The notes under the pieces were generated by a model. That model searched no databases. It was given only the letters and a program-made list of their open reading frames with translations, and was not told the DNA's origin. DNA of 64,000 bases from contig NC_080588.1 of the NCBI RefSeq assembly GCF_029962835.1, positions 62,086,001 to 62,150,000 on the forward strand, written 5' to 3'. Origin of the DNA: Magnolia sinica (Eukaryota > Streptophyta > Magnoliopsida > Magnoliales > Magnoliaceae). A program made the position numbers and the translations under genes. The number at the start of each line of letters is the position of its first letter. The first letter of the stretch is position 1. Of this stretch, positions 10,453-22,799 are shown one piece after another.

Positions 10453-13400
10453 TCAGGCATAAGCAACCTTTATCTTATCAAATTCCTTAACAGCATAATC
10501 CCTGATGAGTTCAACCATTTTCCTTTGAGCCTTTTAGGGCTATCCACTTTCCAGAACACGGTCGAGGAAGCATAGAATTTGACCGATGCACCAATCGATG
10601 ACATCATCTTTGTGCTCTACCTCTCTCTTTCGTTCACCGCTCTTGTGCAACTGAGCTTGATAAAGGTCAATATGAGAGTTGATGAAATTAAGAAGAGTCT
10701 CGATATAATTTGAGCACCTTCCAGGGTAGATGCTTTCAGTCTCCTAGAGGTCATCATCAACCTATTTGCACTGAACTTGTATAGTTTTCAACATCATTTT
10801 GTTTAAATGATATTGTCAAGTCCAGTGCAAGCGATTATACCAATCCCAATTGTATTGATCGGAGAGTATGTTCATTTTTCTGTGAATGACAGTGCTCTCA
10901 TTTGCATGAACATCAAAAGTTTCCAAATCCTTTTCGGCAACGAAGTATGCATCACCGAATTGCTGGAGTTTGGTTAAAGTATCTAGGAGTTTGTTCAAAG
11001 GAATATCATCGTGTGCAGTCATTTGGATGTCATAAACGAAAGGATAAATGTCATACTGAAGGTTGGAGTGAGCAAAAGCGTTGATATCAAGGGATATGAT
11101 TTTCATCAAGAAGATTTGAGGCCCATCAATAAGAGACATAGGTATAACAACTATTGATATGAGAAAGCAGGAGCTTTTGAAGATTGGAAGTAAGGAAGCT
11201 TGAGTGTGTAGGAGGAAAGTACTGATAACTCCTTTGTATAGGCACTCGGATAATCATGCTTGAAGATAAGGCATCATGATGTCGAAACACCCTATTAATG
11301 GCATGAAACGTTCATTAGGAAGAGGGAACAAACAGACACATAACTTCTCATGTATGTGTCATGTCATCAATACAATTATGTCATATATGCAGAAGAAAAA
11401 GAGAGAAGAAAAGTCAAAGTATTGGAGATAATGTAAGAACAAAATGGAAGAAAATATTCTAAATGATTGTATTAAAGATAAGAGGAAGTACAGATCAACA
11501 TCAGATAAACACAAAGAATTAAAATTCAAAGTGAGAAAAGAGGTAATCTCTTCTTGAAGCTTCGATCGTCTAGTGTCTTACTGATGAATAATAGTTTTGG
11601 TCTTAACTTCTGAGCATATTATTTGATTAATCAATGGAATGTGCTCTTCCATATAGTTGCCTAATTTATTGATTTCAACCTTTTGACCATATCTACGCTC
11701 GGTCAAAAGTTTTTCTTATTCTTTTAGTGCTTTCAGTTTGTCCTCCATTATCGAGATTTGAGCCTTCAGATCGATTAGAGTCGCGTCTGACTCCTTCAAG
11801 TTACTATATACAATATAAAGCTGTTCTTTAGCAATTGTGATCTCGGTCATTCAAGGGAGATGATTGAATGCGTAGATTAAAGTTTATTGACCACATCAAT
11901 TGTGTCTTGATGCTCGTGAATTAGACTCAAAAATTCAGTGCAGGCATTTTGGTTAATAGAGACTCATCGAACTAAGTGAGAGTTTGGTACCGATGAATGA
12001 AAAGGTTGAGTCTCTCGATTAATCCCAATGAAATGATGTCAGCAGCACCAAAGTGAATGAGGACTCATAATTCTTCTTGAAGCTATTGAATTTCTGTTGA
12101 AGATGCAGGGGATTTGGCTACTAGAATATCATGAGGAAAAGCCTGATCGAAAGACAATAAAATCTCTTCCCCGAAAAGGAGGTCCTAAGAAGAAGAAGAA
12201 GAAGATGGGGCACGAGAAGTATCGACCGATGCGGCTAGAGAAGTGGAGACGTCAACTGCAAGAATCTCTATAGGTACAACTTGATCAGGAGAGACTTTAG
12301 TTGATCGAGATATTTCCTCTTCTAATACTTTTACTTCGTCCAAAGGAACCATCCTGTGTTCATCGACCGGAGTAGGGTCTACTTGATCGGTCGGTTTTGG
12401 GGACGAAACATGCTGAATGAAAAATACAAGAATTGCGGAAGAAGAGGTTGTCAGTGCTACCGATTCCACAACTCCCTAATCTTGATTGGGTGCGAGCAAC
12501 AAGGTTATAGAGTGTAAAAGGAAACCAAAGGATTCCACATGTTGATATATTATTACTTCTTATTGAGTTTGTCCTTTTGGCTGATTTTTCAGTCGGCAAA
12601 CGTTGCTCATAGCCTCTTTCGAATCGAAAACTTTAAGTCTTTCTGTAAGAGGTTGAGCAGCATGAACTGAAGTATCTGGGATGAAATGTCTCGGCTTGAG
12701 GAGGTGGCATAGAGACAAGCTTTTCAGAGCTCGAGAGTTCTCTGGTTACTATGAAAAGAAGGGAGAAAGTAAAAAAAAAACAAAAATGATGGATTGCAAA
12801 ATAATTAAAAAGAAAAGAATATGAACAACATCCACTTAAATTTGATTGAACAATGGCGCTAGTAAATCAGTTGACCGCTGGTGAAATTTTGGTGGGATCG
12901 ACGACCAAAGTTAGAGCTCGGTTGGAACGTGGAAAAGAGGGAAGATTAAGATGATATGGCTTGAGGAATCCATCAAAAGGAAGATTATGATAATTTAATC
13001 TTTCATTTTTTCTTGGCCACTTATTAAAAACTCTATTGAAGTGAGCATCTTTGTATCTCTTATACACTTTTTTCATATCCTAAGAATATTGTGAAGGAGG
13101 AATACTTGGCTAAAACTTGGTTTGTAATATTTTTTAAAGATGTAATAGCCTTGGTCGAAGAATAAATACTTGGAGCAGATCAACCAAAAGTTGTAAGAGA
13201 TATAGGACGAGGAGCTAAAAGAGGCCCGAGCTTAGAAATTTTCAAAATGGTTGGAGGAGTTTACGTATAGGGATTCAAGTAGTTGCCAAAACCACTTTAA
13301 ATGAACGTGCAATTGTGGTCTTTTGACGCTTCAGTTCATGTTGAGTTGGCTCGACAGTTCTTATTAACACGAAAGAAGAAGGTTCGACCATCTTTATTAG

Positions 13401-15701
13401 TGTTAGGGATGGGACGGTCGATGTGACCGAACTCATTTTCTTTGATCGTGTCTTTCTCTAGACATGAGATGTGGTCGATTTAGGTGCTATCAAATTTTTG
13501 GTACCTTATTTAGTTGTCTTCTTCTTTTCAGCCATAGGTTTTTTCACTTTGGATAAAGGAGAAAGTTAGATGATGATCAATTCATGGGCCCACTAACCAA
13601 AGTCTCGTAATAGTTTTCCCAACAAGAGTGAAATGAATCTACCTGGTGAGAACAGTTGATAAATGGGGGGAGCATGAAAGAAGAGCTTATAGAATTAAAC
13701 AATTTGTGGTGAGTTTAAAATGTGTTGATCAAATCCGCAATTGGTCGATGAATATGAGGTTGATTGCAAGTTGGGTGAATAAATGAAAAAGGAATGTCTT
13801 GGGCTAAACCAAATTGAAGAACAAGAAGATTAGGGCAATATTCTTCGATTCCAGCCTTGACAGTAACACATGTGTCTATTGTGCCGCCGTACGGAAGGTC
13901 TTTACAAATTAAATAATTTCCTAAGTAGCATCTCTGAGACTTTCCTTCTCGACATCGGTCGGCTTATAATCTTCTGTGAACCAGGTTAGGTCGAATCCTT
14001 TATTTTTAAATGGACAAAAAGAAAGGATGAACTTATCAAGGTTTAAAGAAAGGAAGAAACTCATATATTCGACAAAGGAATGGTTACTTTTAGGGCAGAG
14101 GATGTTACAGTGATTAAAAGAAGTGGATTTTATATCAGTTGGAACATATTTAACGAATTTTACTCCAAAATATTCATATAACCACATCTGGACAGGCTAG
14201 ATAGGTCCGCCAGAGTGGTAAAAACCCTTCGTGGTTGCCTTGAACATACTACGATACAGATGGTTGAGCACAAAGGGGGCAATAGTAAGCTGATGCCCTT
14301 AAGCAAGTGCCACGGTCAAATGAATGTATTCCTTAGTAATCTGAAGAGTACTCATACCTAGTAGAAATTGACAAATTCACATTAAAAGAAAAATCTTGTG
14401 TTCTTCTTCATCAACTTTATCATGAGATTTGTGTTGAAGAGACATGAAAGTGGAATACGCCCTGTTGGTCTTGTCTAGAAGGGCAAATGAATGTTTATTC
14501 TTCAAAGTAAAGCCTGAATGAACAGGTTCACCAAAGGGCAAAAGATGGGTGAAGGCACATACATCTATGATCGTTGGACTCATGTGGCCACATTCAAAAT
14601 GGAATGCATTGGTCAATCGACTCCAAAAAAGTTGAAATTGCTGAGAGGAGGCACGTATTAATTGGATATTCGTGCAAGAAAAGTTTGATACATGAATAGA
14701 TTTTAACTTGCTTCCATATGTTGCCATGTTGTGCTTTAACACGAGTATACCATTCTGTCAAACCATTTGTCAACTTCGGCCATGATCTCAGAGATTTAAA
14801 AGCATTGGAAGGATTCAAGAAATGATCATATTGAATTAGAAGAAATTCATCAGGGCATTTTGGGAAACATTATTCAATTTCACGAAGCTGTTCATGAGGA
14901 ATTGCAAGATAAAAGGCCGAACCGAGTGTCAATAAAGTCTTATTTGGTTCGATAGGAGTATTGAAAAGAAGGTTATTGATCACTCTTGAAGAAAGAACAT
15001 CCAAATTTTTAATAAACGATTCCGGGTGGAAGACTGGAATGGAAGAGGAGGAAGATACTGTTGTTAAAAAGATGTCTTAAATATAGAAATCTTCAACTAG
15101 CCCTGGGAAAGTTCGGCTCGAAGTCCAGCAACAATGTATTTGGAATTCCCAACATCTTCGAACAGGCAAAGGACAGGCTTAACTAGTCGAAGGGTCCTTC
15201 GACCAGTCGAAGCTCTGTCTTGACTAGTCAAAGGTTACACAGATTGTGTGCGGACTGTGTAAATTTGAGATGATTTTCAGGGAGGTACAAAAGTGGGGTT
15301 TCCTAAACTATAAATAGGAGTCCCTAGGGCCTTTCTAAGGTATCCTAAGGCTTTCTAAAGGTATTCCAAGGATTACTAAAAAAGTTCTAGCGTTTGCAAA
15401 GGGTGTAGCAAGCGTGAGACTTGAGGTTGTTCGAATCGAATAAGTTTTTTCTCTTTGTAATTTTTGTTTTCATAGTGAAGATTTGTCGCTTTGTGCTATG
15501 ATTTTTTCTCGAAAGGGTTTTCCACGTTAAATCTTTGTGTTCTCTTGTGTTTGCTTGGGGCTCTTGGATTGCTATCCTAGATCCATCTTTGTGTGATTCC
15601 GCAGAACAATCCCCAACAGATACAACCATGATAATCGAGAGAAAACTAGAAAGAGTTTCGACACGAGAGATAAGAAGCAAATGGTAAAGAAAGGTAAACA
15701 A
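10453..15701 (-). pseudogene. Antisense additional ORF with plant mobile domain (PMD), decayed, in the Tat element
   Basis: Minus-strand coding traces run from about 15701 to a stop at 10455-10453. The plant mobile domain (PF10536-like) is clear: LFWSRLTNAFHFECGHMSPT, IIDVCAFTHLLPFGEPV, LTIAPFVLNHLYRSMFKATT, GPI.PVQMWLYEYFG. It is followed by PKSNHSFVEYMSFFLSLNLD and, after 12.5 kb, a hydrophilic Ser/Pro/Glu-rich linker and a C-terminal segment ending VAYA. Single stops and frameshifts break it into several frames, and a solo LTR interrupts it at 15059-15618. Known: some Tat-lineage Ty3/gypsy elements carry extra ORFs, including PMD ORFs in antisense between pol and the 3' LTR; location and strand match that layout. 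The protein's role is not established. An unrelated host PMD gene is possible but less likely given the plus-strand integrase immediately upstream. Confidence 0.75.
15059..15618 (+). mobile_element. Solo LTR with 5-bp target duplication GATAC
   Basis: 560-bp element beginning TGTTG and ending CAACA (perfect 5-bp inverted ends), flanked by GATAC at 15054-15058 and 15619-15623. Promoter-like ACTATAAATAGGAG lies at about 15309-15322. An array of TCGACCAGTCGAAG / TTGACTAGTCAAAG words sits at 15170-15235. No internal region or second LTR remains, so this is a solo LTR left by unequal recombination. Copia-type is likely from size and ends, not proven. Confidence 0.9.
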
Positions 15702-15749
15702 TGACTTAGATTTGTGTTTATATATCAGTCACGATACATGCACATTAAT

Positions 15750-16875
15750 GAAAGTGTAAGAATGATTCCTCGTATGATACGATTCTATGCAACGTGTCAC
15801 ATGGACAACCTAGAAGGAAGAGGCAAATAATATCTTTTGGTTTAGCCTCAGTTAGTTAGAATCAATGGAGAGATGATGTGTGGACCAACAGTCGATTACA
15901 TTAATTGCATTAAGCAACAACACAATATTACTATTACATTTTTTCCTAAAGGCAAAGCGACATGATAGGCAATGTTGTACCATATTTCTAACCATTTTAG
16001 GAAAAAACTAATAAGAAGGCGACACATGGTATTTCACGAGAGATAGGAGATGGATAAAAAGATCTTCAAGATACTTAAAGCACCATTTACGAAATCATAA
16101 CTAGCATAAATCCAATGCCATGCGCTATTGGATGGTTGATGAAATAGTGTGGCCGAGTTATTCAAAATTTAACGAACGGAGGGAAAAACGTAGTCGAGTA
16201 GTCCGGGATACGGGAGGCGACCGAAAGACAAAACGTATCCAATAAAAGAGGAACAATCATAAAAAAGAAACGTAACAAGAGAAGGATCTAGAGAGAGGCC
16301 CTTCGACTATTGTAACTACAAGAGTAATAAAATAGGTATTTGAAAGAATAAACTATGTAACAAGAATCTATAAATATCCAAAAGATTAGTAGGAATAGAG
16401 GTTTCACACCAATCAAACCAAATCTATCAATTTACCTTATCTTAACTCATCTTAAGGAGTAGCAATGATCTACTGGCGATAATTCTTAGCTATAGTTTTT
16501 AGTTATAATCCAAATCTACGCTCATATACCGGATTTGTCCTTTATCTAATATCATGCGCTAATTGTGAGTTTTTCATTTTGTTTGATTACACTGATATTT
16601 TGAAAAGCCATTTCTTGTGGAAGACAATACTCAATTAACTTATGGAGCAAGAATCTCACCTTCCAATTATCGCCTGATCATTACAAAATTTCTTCAAATT
16701 TTTAAGTAAGCTACCGATCTTCTCAGAATCTGGTCATATACATTTATTTCGACGCTTTGGGTCGAAAGTTGATCGGTTTAAATCGAGTCGCTTTATCAAT
16801 TCTGCCATACCCACACACACTAGTCATGACGGAAAACAAACTGAGTGCTAACACTTTATAGTAGAACCCGCCACC
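15750..16875 (+). mobile_element. Putative 3' LTR of the Tat-type element
   Basis: Non-coding stretch after the antisense ORF start, with a TATA-like TCTATAAATATCC at about 16368-16380 and leader-like sequence beyond. Its end carries GACGCTTTGGGTCGAAAG near 16752. Position fits the 3' LTR of the 8.7-15.7 kb element. I found no matching 5' LTR or firm TG/CA borders. An 18-bp A run follows at about 16877. Confidence 0.4.
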
Positions 16876-16899
16876 CAAAAAAAAAAAAAAAAAAGTCTA

Positions 16900-18060
16900 G
16901 TCAAGGCAAATAGCCAACACAAGTGTGGCCCACTTGGTAAGTCAATATGGCTGATTTTTTCAAAAGGAGATCCTTAAGGTGGGGCCAATCTATTAGAGCA
17001 ATTTGGATGTAAGTTATCCAATGGGAGTATACTAACTATAGTTCAATCGGTTACAATTGAAAGTTACAGTCCACCAAGTCGGTAACTTTGAAGCTTTCAA
17101 GTGTGTGAAACCGCACCCGTATAATAGGTTGCCCCATCATGAAAATCACCTTGTATAAAAATAAGCTGTATCAACTCATCTAGCGATCCATTATTTTCCA
17201 TGGTGTGGTCCACCTGATGTGTAGATAAGGCGGATTGTTGGTAATAAGAGATCCTTATATAAGGGTATTTATAAATGGTTGGATGTCACATGCAGTTATT
17301 AGGTTAGAAGTTACCCATTGGGTGTACTGTACCTTATGCTCCACTCAATGAGTGGCTTTTCTATATGTATAAGGATGATGATTATGGTGGAGCCAACCTA
17401 TTGAAATGTAAGGATATCACATGCACTTTAATAATGTGAAAGTTATCATATGATGAATTGTAGCTTGTGGTCCACACCTAAGAACTCCTTTGGAATGTAT
17501 AACTTTTTCTGAACCCAATGCATCGAAACAAGAAGCTAACCCTCATTTTTTAAGATGCTAATCTTTATATATGCACGTGAAATCCACTCTGACCCTTGGA
17601 TCTATAATCCCATATTAGGCCAGGGCAAAATAATTCAAGTTTACTCCTGATTTAAGTGGGCCACACCAATGTAAAAAAGCTGGGAGAAATATTCACCCTT
17701 GATTTTATTTTTTTTTCAGGGCCCACCGTGATGAGCATGTAAAATCCACTCCAACCATTAGATGCTGCACCAAAGACTAAGCCTGAGGCCCAAACATCAG
17801 GCCCATATTGGGCCATATCGAGGAAAATTGTTTGGAGGGTATTATTTTCTTGTACGCTCTTTCTAATCTTGTGGTCCACCCGAACCAAGGATGGAGCTGA
17901 TTTGCGGTCCCTGGGTCTAACATTGGTGACCCAGATGATGGTCGAGGCAAATTTCAATTAATTCTACAGTGGGGCCTACCTGGGCTACCGACCTTTTTCA
18001 AAGTTAGGGTGGAATAACTCCTCCCCCGTAACATTAATTGTGGGAAGTACCGGTGTAAAG
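16900..18060. repeat. Foldback/inverted-repeat type repeats, no gene
   Basis: Mosaic of short repeats rich in GTGGGGCCAACC, TGGTCCACAC and GGGCCCACCGTGATG. The block 17655-18000 recurs in diverged form at 18317-18630, including ATCTTGTGGTCCACCCGAACC / ATCTTGTGAACTACCTGAACC and GGGTCTAACATTGGTGAC / GGGTCTAACATGGGTGAC. Confidence 0.6.
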
Positions 18061-18090
18061 GGATGCCCTCCATCCATTTTTGACGGGCCT

Positions 18091-18288
18091 ATAGTGATGC
18101 ATACGTGAGATCCACACTAACCATTAGATGTGTAATCCCATGCTGGCCCAAAAGCATAGTGATGCATACGTGAGATCCACACTAACCATTAGATGTGTAA
18201 TCCTCCCATGCTGGCCCAAAAGCATAGTGATGCATACGTGAGATCCACACTAACCATTAGATGTGTAATCCCATGCTGGCCCAAAAGC
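18091..18288. repeat. Three tandem copies of a 65-68 bp unit
   Basis: Units 18091-18155, 18156-18223 and 18224-18288, each starting ATAGTGATGCATACGTGAG. They are nearly identical; the middle unit has a 3-bp insertion (AATCCTCCCATG versus AATCCCATG). The high identity suggests a recent expansion. Confidence 0.95.
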
Positions 18289-18700
18289 TAGAAAATCAGG
18301 ACGACATTTGATTCGAGTGGCTATACCAATGAAAATAGCTGAGAGAGATGTCCACCCTTGATTTTTATAGGGCTCATCATAATAAGCATATGAAATCTAC
18401 TCCATCTACCAAAAGCTAGGCTTAAGGCCCAAAATGCAGGCTCATATGTGATTCAAGTGGGCCATACAAAGGGAAACAACTTGGAGGGTGAGCTTTCTTT
18501 CTGCACTACTTTTAATCTTGTGAACTACCTGAACCACGGATGAGGCTGAGGCTGGGTCTAACATGGGTGACTTACCTTATAGTTGGTGTGGATTGCACAT
18601 TAACACTATAGTGGGCCCACCCAAGTTGGCTACTCCTCTTACTGTTTAAAATAACTTCTACGCAGCATTTATTATCATTAATTAGTCCTTAAATCAAGGA
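18289..18700. repeat. Second copy of the 17.66-18.0 kb repeat block
   Basis: Diverged direct copy of 17655-18000, separated from it by the tandem array. It ends at the T-run near 18712. Confidence 0.6.
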
Positions 18701-18899
18701 GTTTTTTGTTTTTTTTTTTTTTTTGTGTTAGCTTGTTAGTACACACCCATGTCAGTACACACGCTTCATGTTAGCCACCCCTACTAGGGATCGATACCAT
18801 GACATTAAGTGTTGAAAGAAGGTATCTCCCCTCAGTCTGCCAGTTGAGCTATGGATCTGGGAGTTAAATCAAGCAGCTGGTTGGACATACAATTAGTCG

Positions 18900-18903
<4 letters not shown>

Positions 18904-18961
<58 letters not shown>
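18904..18961. repeat. (TA)n microsatellite, 58 bp
   Basis: Pure TA run that borders the left end of the next element. Confidence 0.98.
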
Positions 18962-18965
<4 letters not shown>

Positions 18966-19321
18966 TCATGCTCCCCTGCGCACCTACGCACGTGCGCACC
19001 TTTGCACACGTGCCATGGGTGTCTAATCTGAACGGTCCATGTGATGCGGAATCCCATGAAATCCCATGTGACAAATTTTCACCCCGATCTAAAATTCTGG
19101 TAGGCCATAGAAAAGAGAAATGCAAATCAAGGGAGTAAACTGTTTTAATTTTTCATGGCTTATCAAAGTGTTAGATCAAAGTAAAACTTGGGTCCAGCGG
19201 GTTTCACGAGGTTCTGCTTCACATGAACGGTTCAGATTTTGGATCCACATCACGGATGATGGGTTCTCAAAAAAGTTCGTATGTAGTACGTATGAACTGG
19301 TTCGCAGGTGAGCGTTTTCCT
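18962..19321. mobile_element. Small inverted-repeat element bounded by TA tracts
   Basis: The left end (GCTCCCCTGCGCACCTACGCACG) and the reverse complement of the right end (GCTCACCTGCGAACCAGTTC) are similar. Both outer sides are pure TA runs, consistent with a TA target site. The interior has the GGGATTCCATGA/TTTCACGAGGTTCTGCTTCACATG pair as further inverted similarity. No coding capacity. Confidence 0.6.
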
Positions 19322-19339
19322 ATATATATATATATATAT

Positions 19340-19739
19340 AACTCTCAAGTCCAACTGGTTGGACCACAAGTTGCAGGTCCACTCAGCTGATAACTTACAA
19401 CCAGTTAAGAGCATTTGACATCAAACCCCTTGAATAGGTTGGGCCAACCATGAGGATTTCCTAGTTAAAAAATCAGGCCCATCTGCTCATTGGGTAGACC
19501 ACAACATGGAAAACAATTTCCAGCCATTGATAAATAGTAAATTACAAGTGCTTGCCATTTGGCTGGTTCTTTGCCGAAGGTGATTCTTATGATGGGGGCC
19601 AAATGGTTTTTGCTGAAGGCGATTCTTATGATAGGGCCAACCTATTAGACGGGTTGGATGTTGCACACACATCACAAGTCGAAAGTTATTTGATGGATGA
19701 ACTATAAGTTCTAATCCAACTAATTGGACTTGAGAGCTA
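19340..19739. mobile_element. MITE with 23-bp terminal inverted repeats, inserted at TA
   Basis: The left end ACTCTCAAGTCCAACTGGTTGG and the right end CCAACTAATTGGACTTGAGAG are inverted copies with few mismatches. TA-rich tracts lie outside on both sides. A 36-bp duplication (GGTGATTCTTATGAT / GGCGATTCTTATGAT) occurs near 19570-19635. Confidence 0.75.
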
Positions 19740-19749
19740 TTATATATAT

Positions 19750-20339
19750 GGGATTTTGACCGTATTAGCCTAGTGTTATTGTGAAATGCTCCAAAATTTT
19801 GTTCTCTCAAATATATTCTTTAGTTGGCCTTCGTATTACTTTTTTGAAAATTAATGGATGAAAATACCCTTGCTTTGGAACTTTGTCTCTTACGGAGGTT
19901 TTTTATTTTTATTTTTAAAATAAAAATAAAAATTTAAAAACATGTCTTCAAGGGAACCACTACCACCACCACCCTATTCAATTGCATTTTTCAGTGTACA
20001 TTCACTGCCATCAACTTCTCTGGCGTATGGGCACCGCCAATCACTTCTAAGGCCCTACAAAAGTGTTATTTTTATTAAGACGACCACCTTTCTTAAATAT
20101 AGAAGCCACTAATACATGAAAGATATTTTAATTGAATTTTTTATTTTATTTTTTATAGGATAGTATTTTTTTAGAGATGAAAACCACTTTTGATTGTGGA
20201 TAGAGATGGACGGTTGTGATTGTTGTTGTCGTGGGGAGAAGTGATTGTTAGAAAGGATTTAATGTTAGATGATGATGGTTATAATTGTCATGTGGAAGAC
20301 AATGAATGAGATAAAATTTGAATTTTGTAATGTATTATT
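19750..20339. other. No gene seen
   Basis: AT-rich sequence with a perfect short inverted run at about 19907-19937 (TTTTATTTTTATTTTTA / TAAAATAAAAATAAAAA). No ORF with recognisable similarity. Confidence 0.5.
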
Positions 20340-20554
20340 TTGGTTGAAATGGTTGTCATGTTTTAAGGGTCTGGGTTATCTATGTCAAGGGTCTGGATTT
20401 AAGTTGTCATGTGTTAAGAGTCTAGGTTGATATGTGTTAAGAATCTAAGTTATCATATGTTAAGGGTTTGAATCATGGTTGTCATGTGTTAAGGGTTTAT
20501 GTTATTATATGTTAAGGGCTTGGGTCATGGTTGTCATGTATCAAAGGTATATGG
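20340..20554. repeat. Degenerate tandem repeat, about 25-35 bp unit
   Basis: Seven to eight imperfect copies of GTTGTCATGTGTTAAGGGTCTGGGT-like units, with length varying between copies. Confidence 0.8.
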
Positions 20555-21215
20555 TTTTTTTTTTTTTTTTTTTAAATAAGTAACTGAAGCTTCATTAGGA
20601 AAAGAGGAGAGACTACAAAGGGAAAGAAACAAAAGGAAAATAGAACAAAGCAATACAAAAGAAAGAAGGGCAGCGCTGTTGAGATAGCAAACGGCCCCTA
20701 ACAGCCTAGAAAAGTAAAATAAAAAAATCTTAAGTCCTTTACATTAGAGGCCCATTCAATCACTAGCTTTTTAGCCCTAGATCCGACGATCAAAACCGAC
20801 GAGGATTCATCATTAAAACAGCGATCGTTCCTTTCCTCCCAAACGGCCCACCAGATTGCAATAATGGTCATGCGCCATATGATAGACTTGGCCTTCCCAA
20901 GTTTGAGCCCATTCCAAGAAGAGAGCAAGGAAGCGGCTGATCAAGGGTCACACCAGAACACCGAAAACCTCTGACAAAAGTTGGCCCGAATCTAAGACAT
21001 AAAAGAGCAGTGAGTCAGCAGATGGTTGATGGACTCAGCTTCTCGCATACAACACAGACAAATGTTAACTATCTACATGCCTCGCTTGATTAGGTTATCA
21101 ACCATAAGAATTCTATTGCTACCTGCAAGCCAAGCGAAGCAGATAAACTTAGAAGGGATCAGTTATTTCCAGATGAACGGAGATGCCTCTTGCACATGAT
21201 GAAGCACGGGGCGCG
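20555..21215 (-). mobile_element. 5'-truncated L1-type LINE, 3' end with poly(A)
   Basis: On the minus strand the C-terminal zinc-binding RT-associated region (zf-RVT) of a plant L1 can be read in pieces. It shows a LACR segment, a CVLC-type cysteine pair and IIAIWWAVWEERNDRCFND (20698-20928). It ends in a poly(A), seen as a 19-bp T run at 20555-20573. The RT core and endonuclease are absent. Stops and shifts make it inactive. Confidence 0.85.
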
Positions 21216-21229
21216 AAACAAAATAGTCC

Positions 21230-22565
21230 ACTTGAGCTTTGGATCTGCCTCAGTTTTTGTTTTTATTTTTTTATTTTTTGTTCATGCCCTAAAATAATCT
21301 GACAAAATGAATGGACAGCGTGGATAAACACATACATCATGGTGAGGCCCACACTTTAGGTTTGGAAAACACACCACAGAGGTTGAGTTTGGCCAGCTTT
21401 CGAGTCTAAATTTCCCCTTCTTGCCAAACAGCAAAAACATCTCATTATTATGATTTTTATCACCGTTTACCAATAATTACACCCAACCAAAAAGGCAATA
21501 CATCTAAAAATAACCATTTTTATTTTAATTTTTTTACTTTCATTTGATAGTTAAATATGGGGTAAAACCCTCCCACCTCAATATTGAAACAGACCATCTA
21601 CCATAATTTAGAAATTACTTCCAAGTAGCAGTTAAATGGGTATTTACGGGAGAAATAAAACCACTTGGTAATTACTTGAGCCTCTTTAATAGGTTAGGTT
21701 GGTGCACAATCTCAATTTCAAATTGCTAGGGGTAAACTAATTTAACAGGGGTGACAAAAATGAAAGGAGATTTGGCTTTTAGTAAGTAGCATAGATAAGA
21801 ATGGCTTTCCCAGAACACAAGCACTACAGATAGAATCTCTTTTACAGGAAATCCATTTCTTAGAACAGAATCACAACTCCTACTAAGATTCCAGGGAGCC
21901 AAACGCCCCCTAAATTGAATGGGTCAAATTTAGAATACATTCTCACTCAGAAATCCAGGAAAAAGCATCACAGCCCTCTAATTTTGGTCATTTGAAAAGA
22001 GGAATTACCTAATGTGGATCATGGTTGATAGAAGAATGATAGCTCAAAACCGTGTTTGGATGATGGGGCTACCATTGGTAGAGGTGGATGGTTTGGATGA
22101 TGGGGCTACCATCAAATCATTATCAAATAAGTGGACATTTAGCCAGCGAGACCCAAACACACACACCACAGAGGCAAACACTGGTTGGTAATATGTGTTT
22201 TCCCCTTTCTGAAAGACAAATGGATATTTATTAAGAAAAGAAAACGAATAAGAAAAAAGACAAGCAGAAAGAGAAACTGACAAGTGACCCTCTGGTTACT
22301 CCCTCTTTCGCAGGAAAATCGACAACCTCACTTGCACACCTCAAAACATTTGGAAAGACGACTCTCCCTCGAGGAACAAGATCTTTACTCTTGGAGAAAA
22401 ATGCAAATTTCCAATGGCCTGGATCTGCTGATGGAGCATATTCGTCGGTGTTGGGCAACTCAACTTCAATCATCACAACCCCCAAGGAGTGAGAGAATAT
22501 GCAACTCTTCCCACCCCCACCACTAGAAGTGAGGGAACTGAAGAATTTGGAAGAGTAACTACCAC
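21230..22565. other. No gene confirmed; partial foldback module and open frames of unknown origin
   Basis: 21230-21360 is half of the common foldback module (CACTTGAGCTTTGGATCTGCC to CATCATGGTGAGGCCCAC). A 21-bp block (TTTGGATGATGGGGCTACCAT) is repeated at about 22054 and 22092. A 118-codon minus frame (22231-22587) has no similarity I recognise and lacks conserved motifs. Confidence 0.5.
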
Positions 22566-22568
22566 TTA

Positions 22569-22791
22569 GGGGGTGTTTGGATTGCAAGTTTCTTAAGATA
22601 AGCTAATTACGCCACAAATAGCTTATCTTAGTTTCTACTTATTAAGAATATAAGTATGTTTGGTAAACAACATACTTTTAACTAAAAAAGTATCTTATAA
22701 TTAATCATAAACCAAACTTATCTGAAATAAATCACTTATCTACTGTTGTAAGTAGAAAAAGTAACTTATTTGGTGGTATCCAAATGGGCCC
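22569..22791. mobile_element. Intact Tourist-like MITE, 223 bp, TTA target duplication
   Basis: Starts GGGGGTGTTTGGATTGC and ends GGTATCCAAATGGGCCC, flanked by TTA at 22566-22568 and 22792-22794. Same family as the interrupted copy at 7594-8370. No ORF. Confidence 0.92.
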
Positions 22792-22799
22792 TTAGCATT

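Noticed and set aside
10816-11139. 107-codon minus frame as an independent gene
   Set aside because: It lies in register with the long antisense ORF of the Tat element and is better read as its C-terminal part.
18091-18288. Regular repeats considered as a CRISPR array
   Set aside because: Units are directly tandem without unique spacers and this is a plant genome.
22231-22587. 118-codon minus frame ending in SFCLSFFLFVFFS
   Set aside because: No motif or family match that I can name; the ends are low complexity and no splice-linked partner was found. Left as unassigned.
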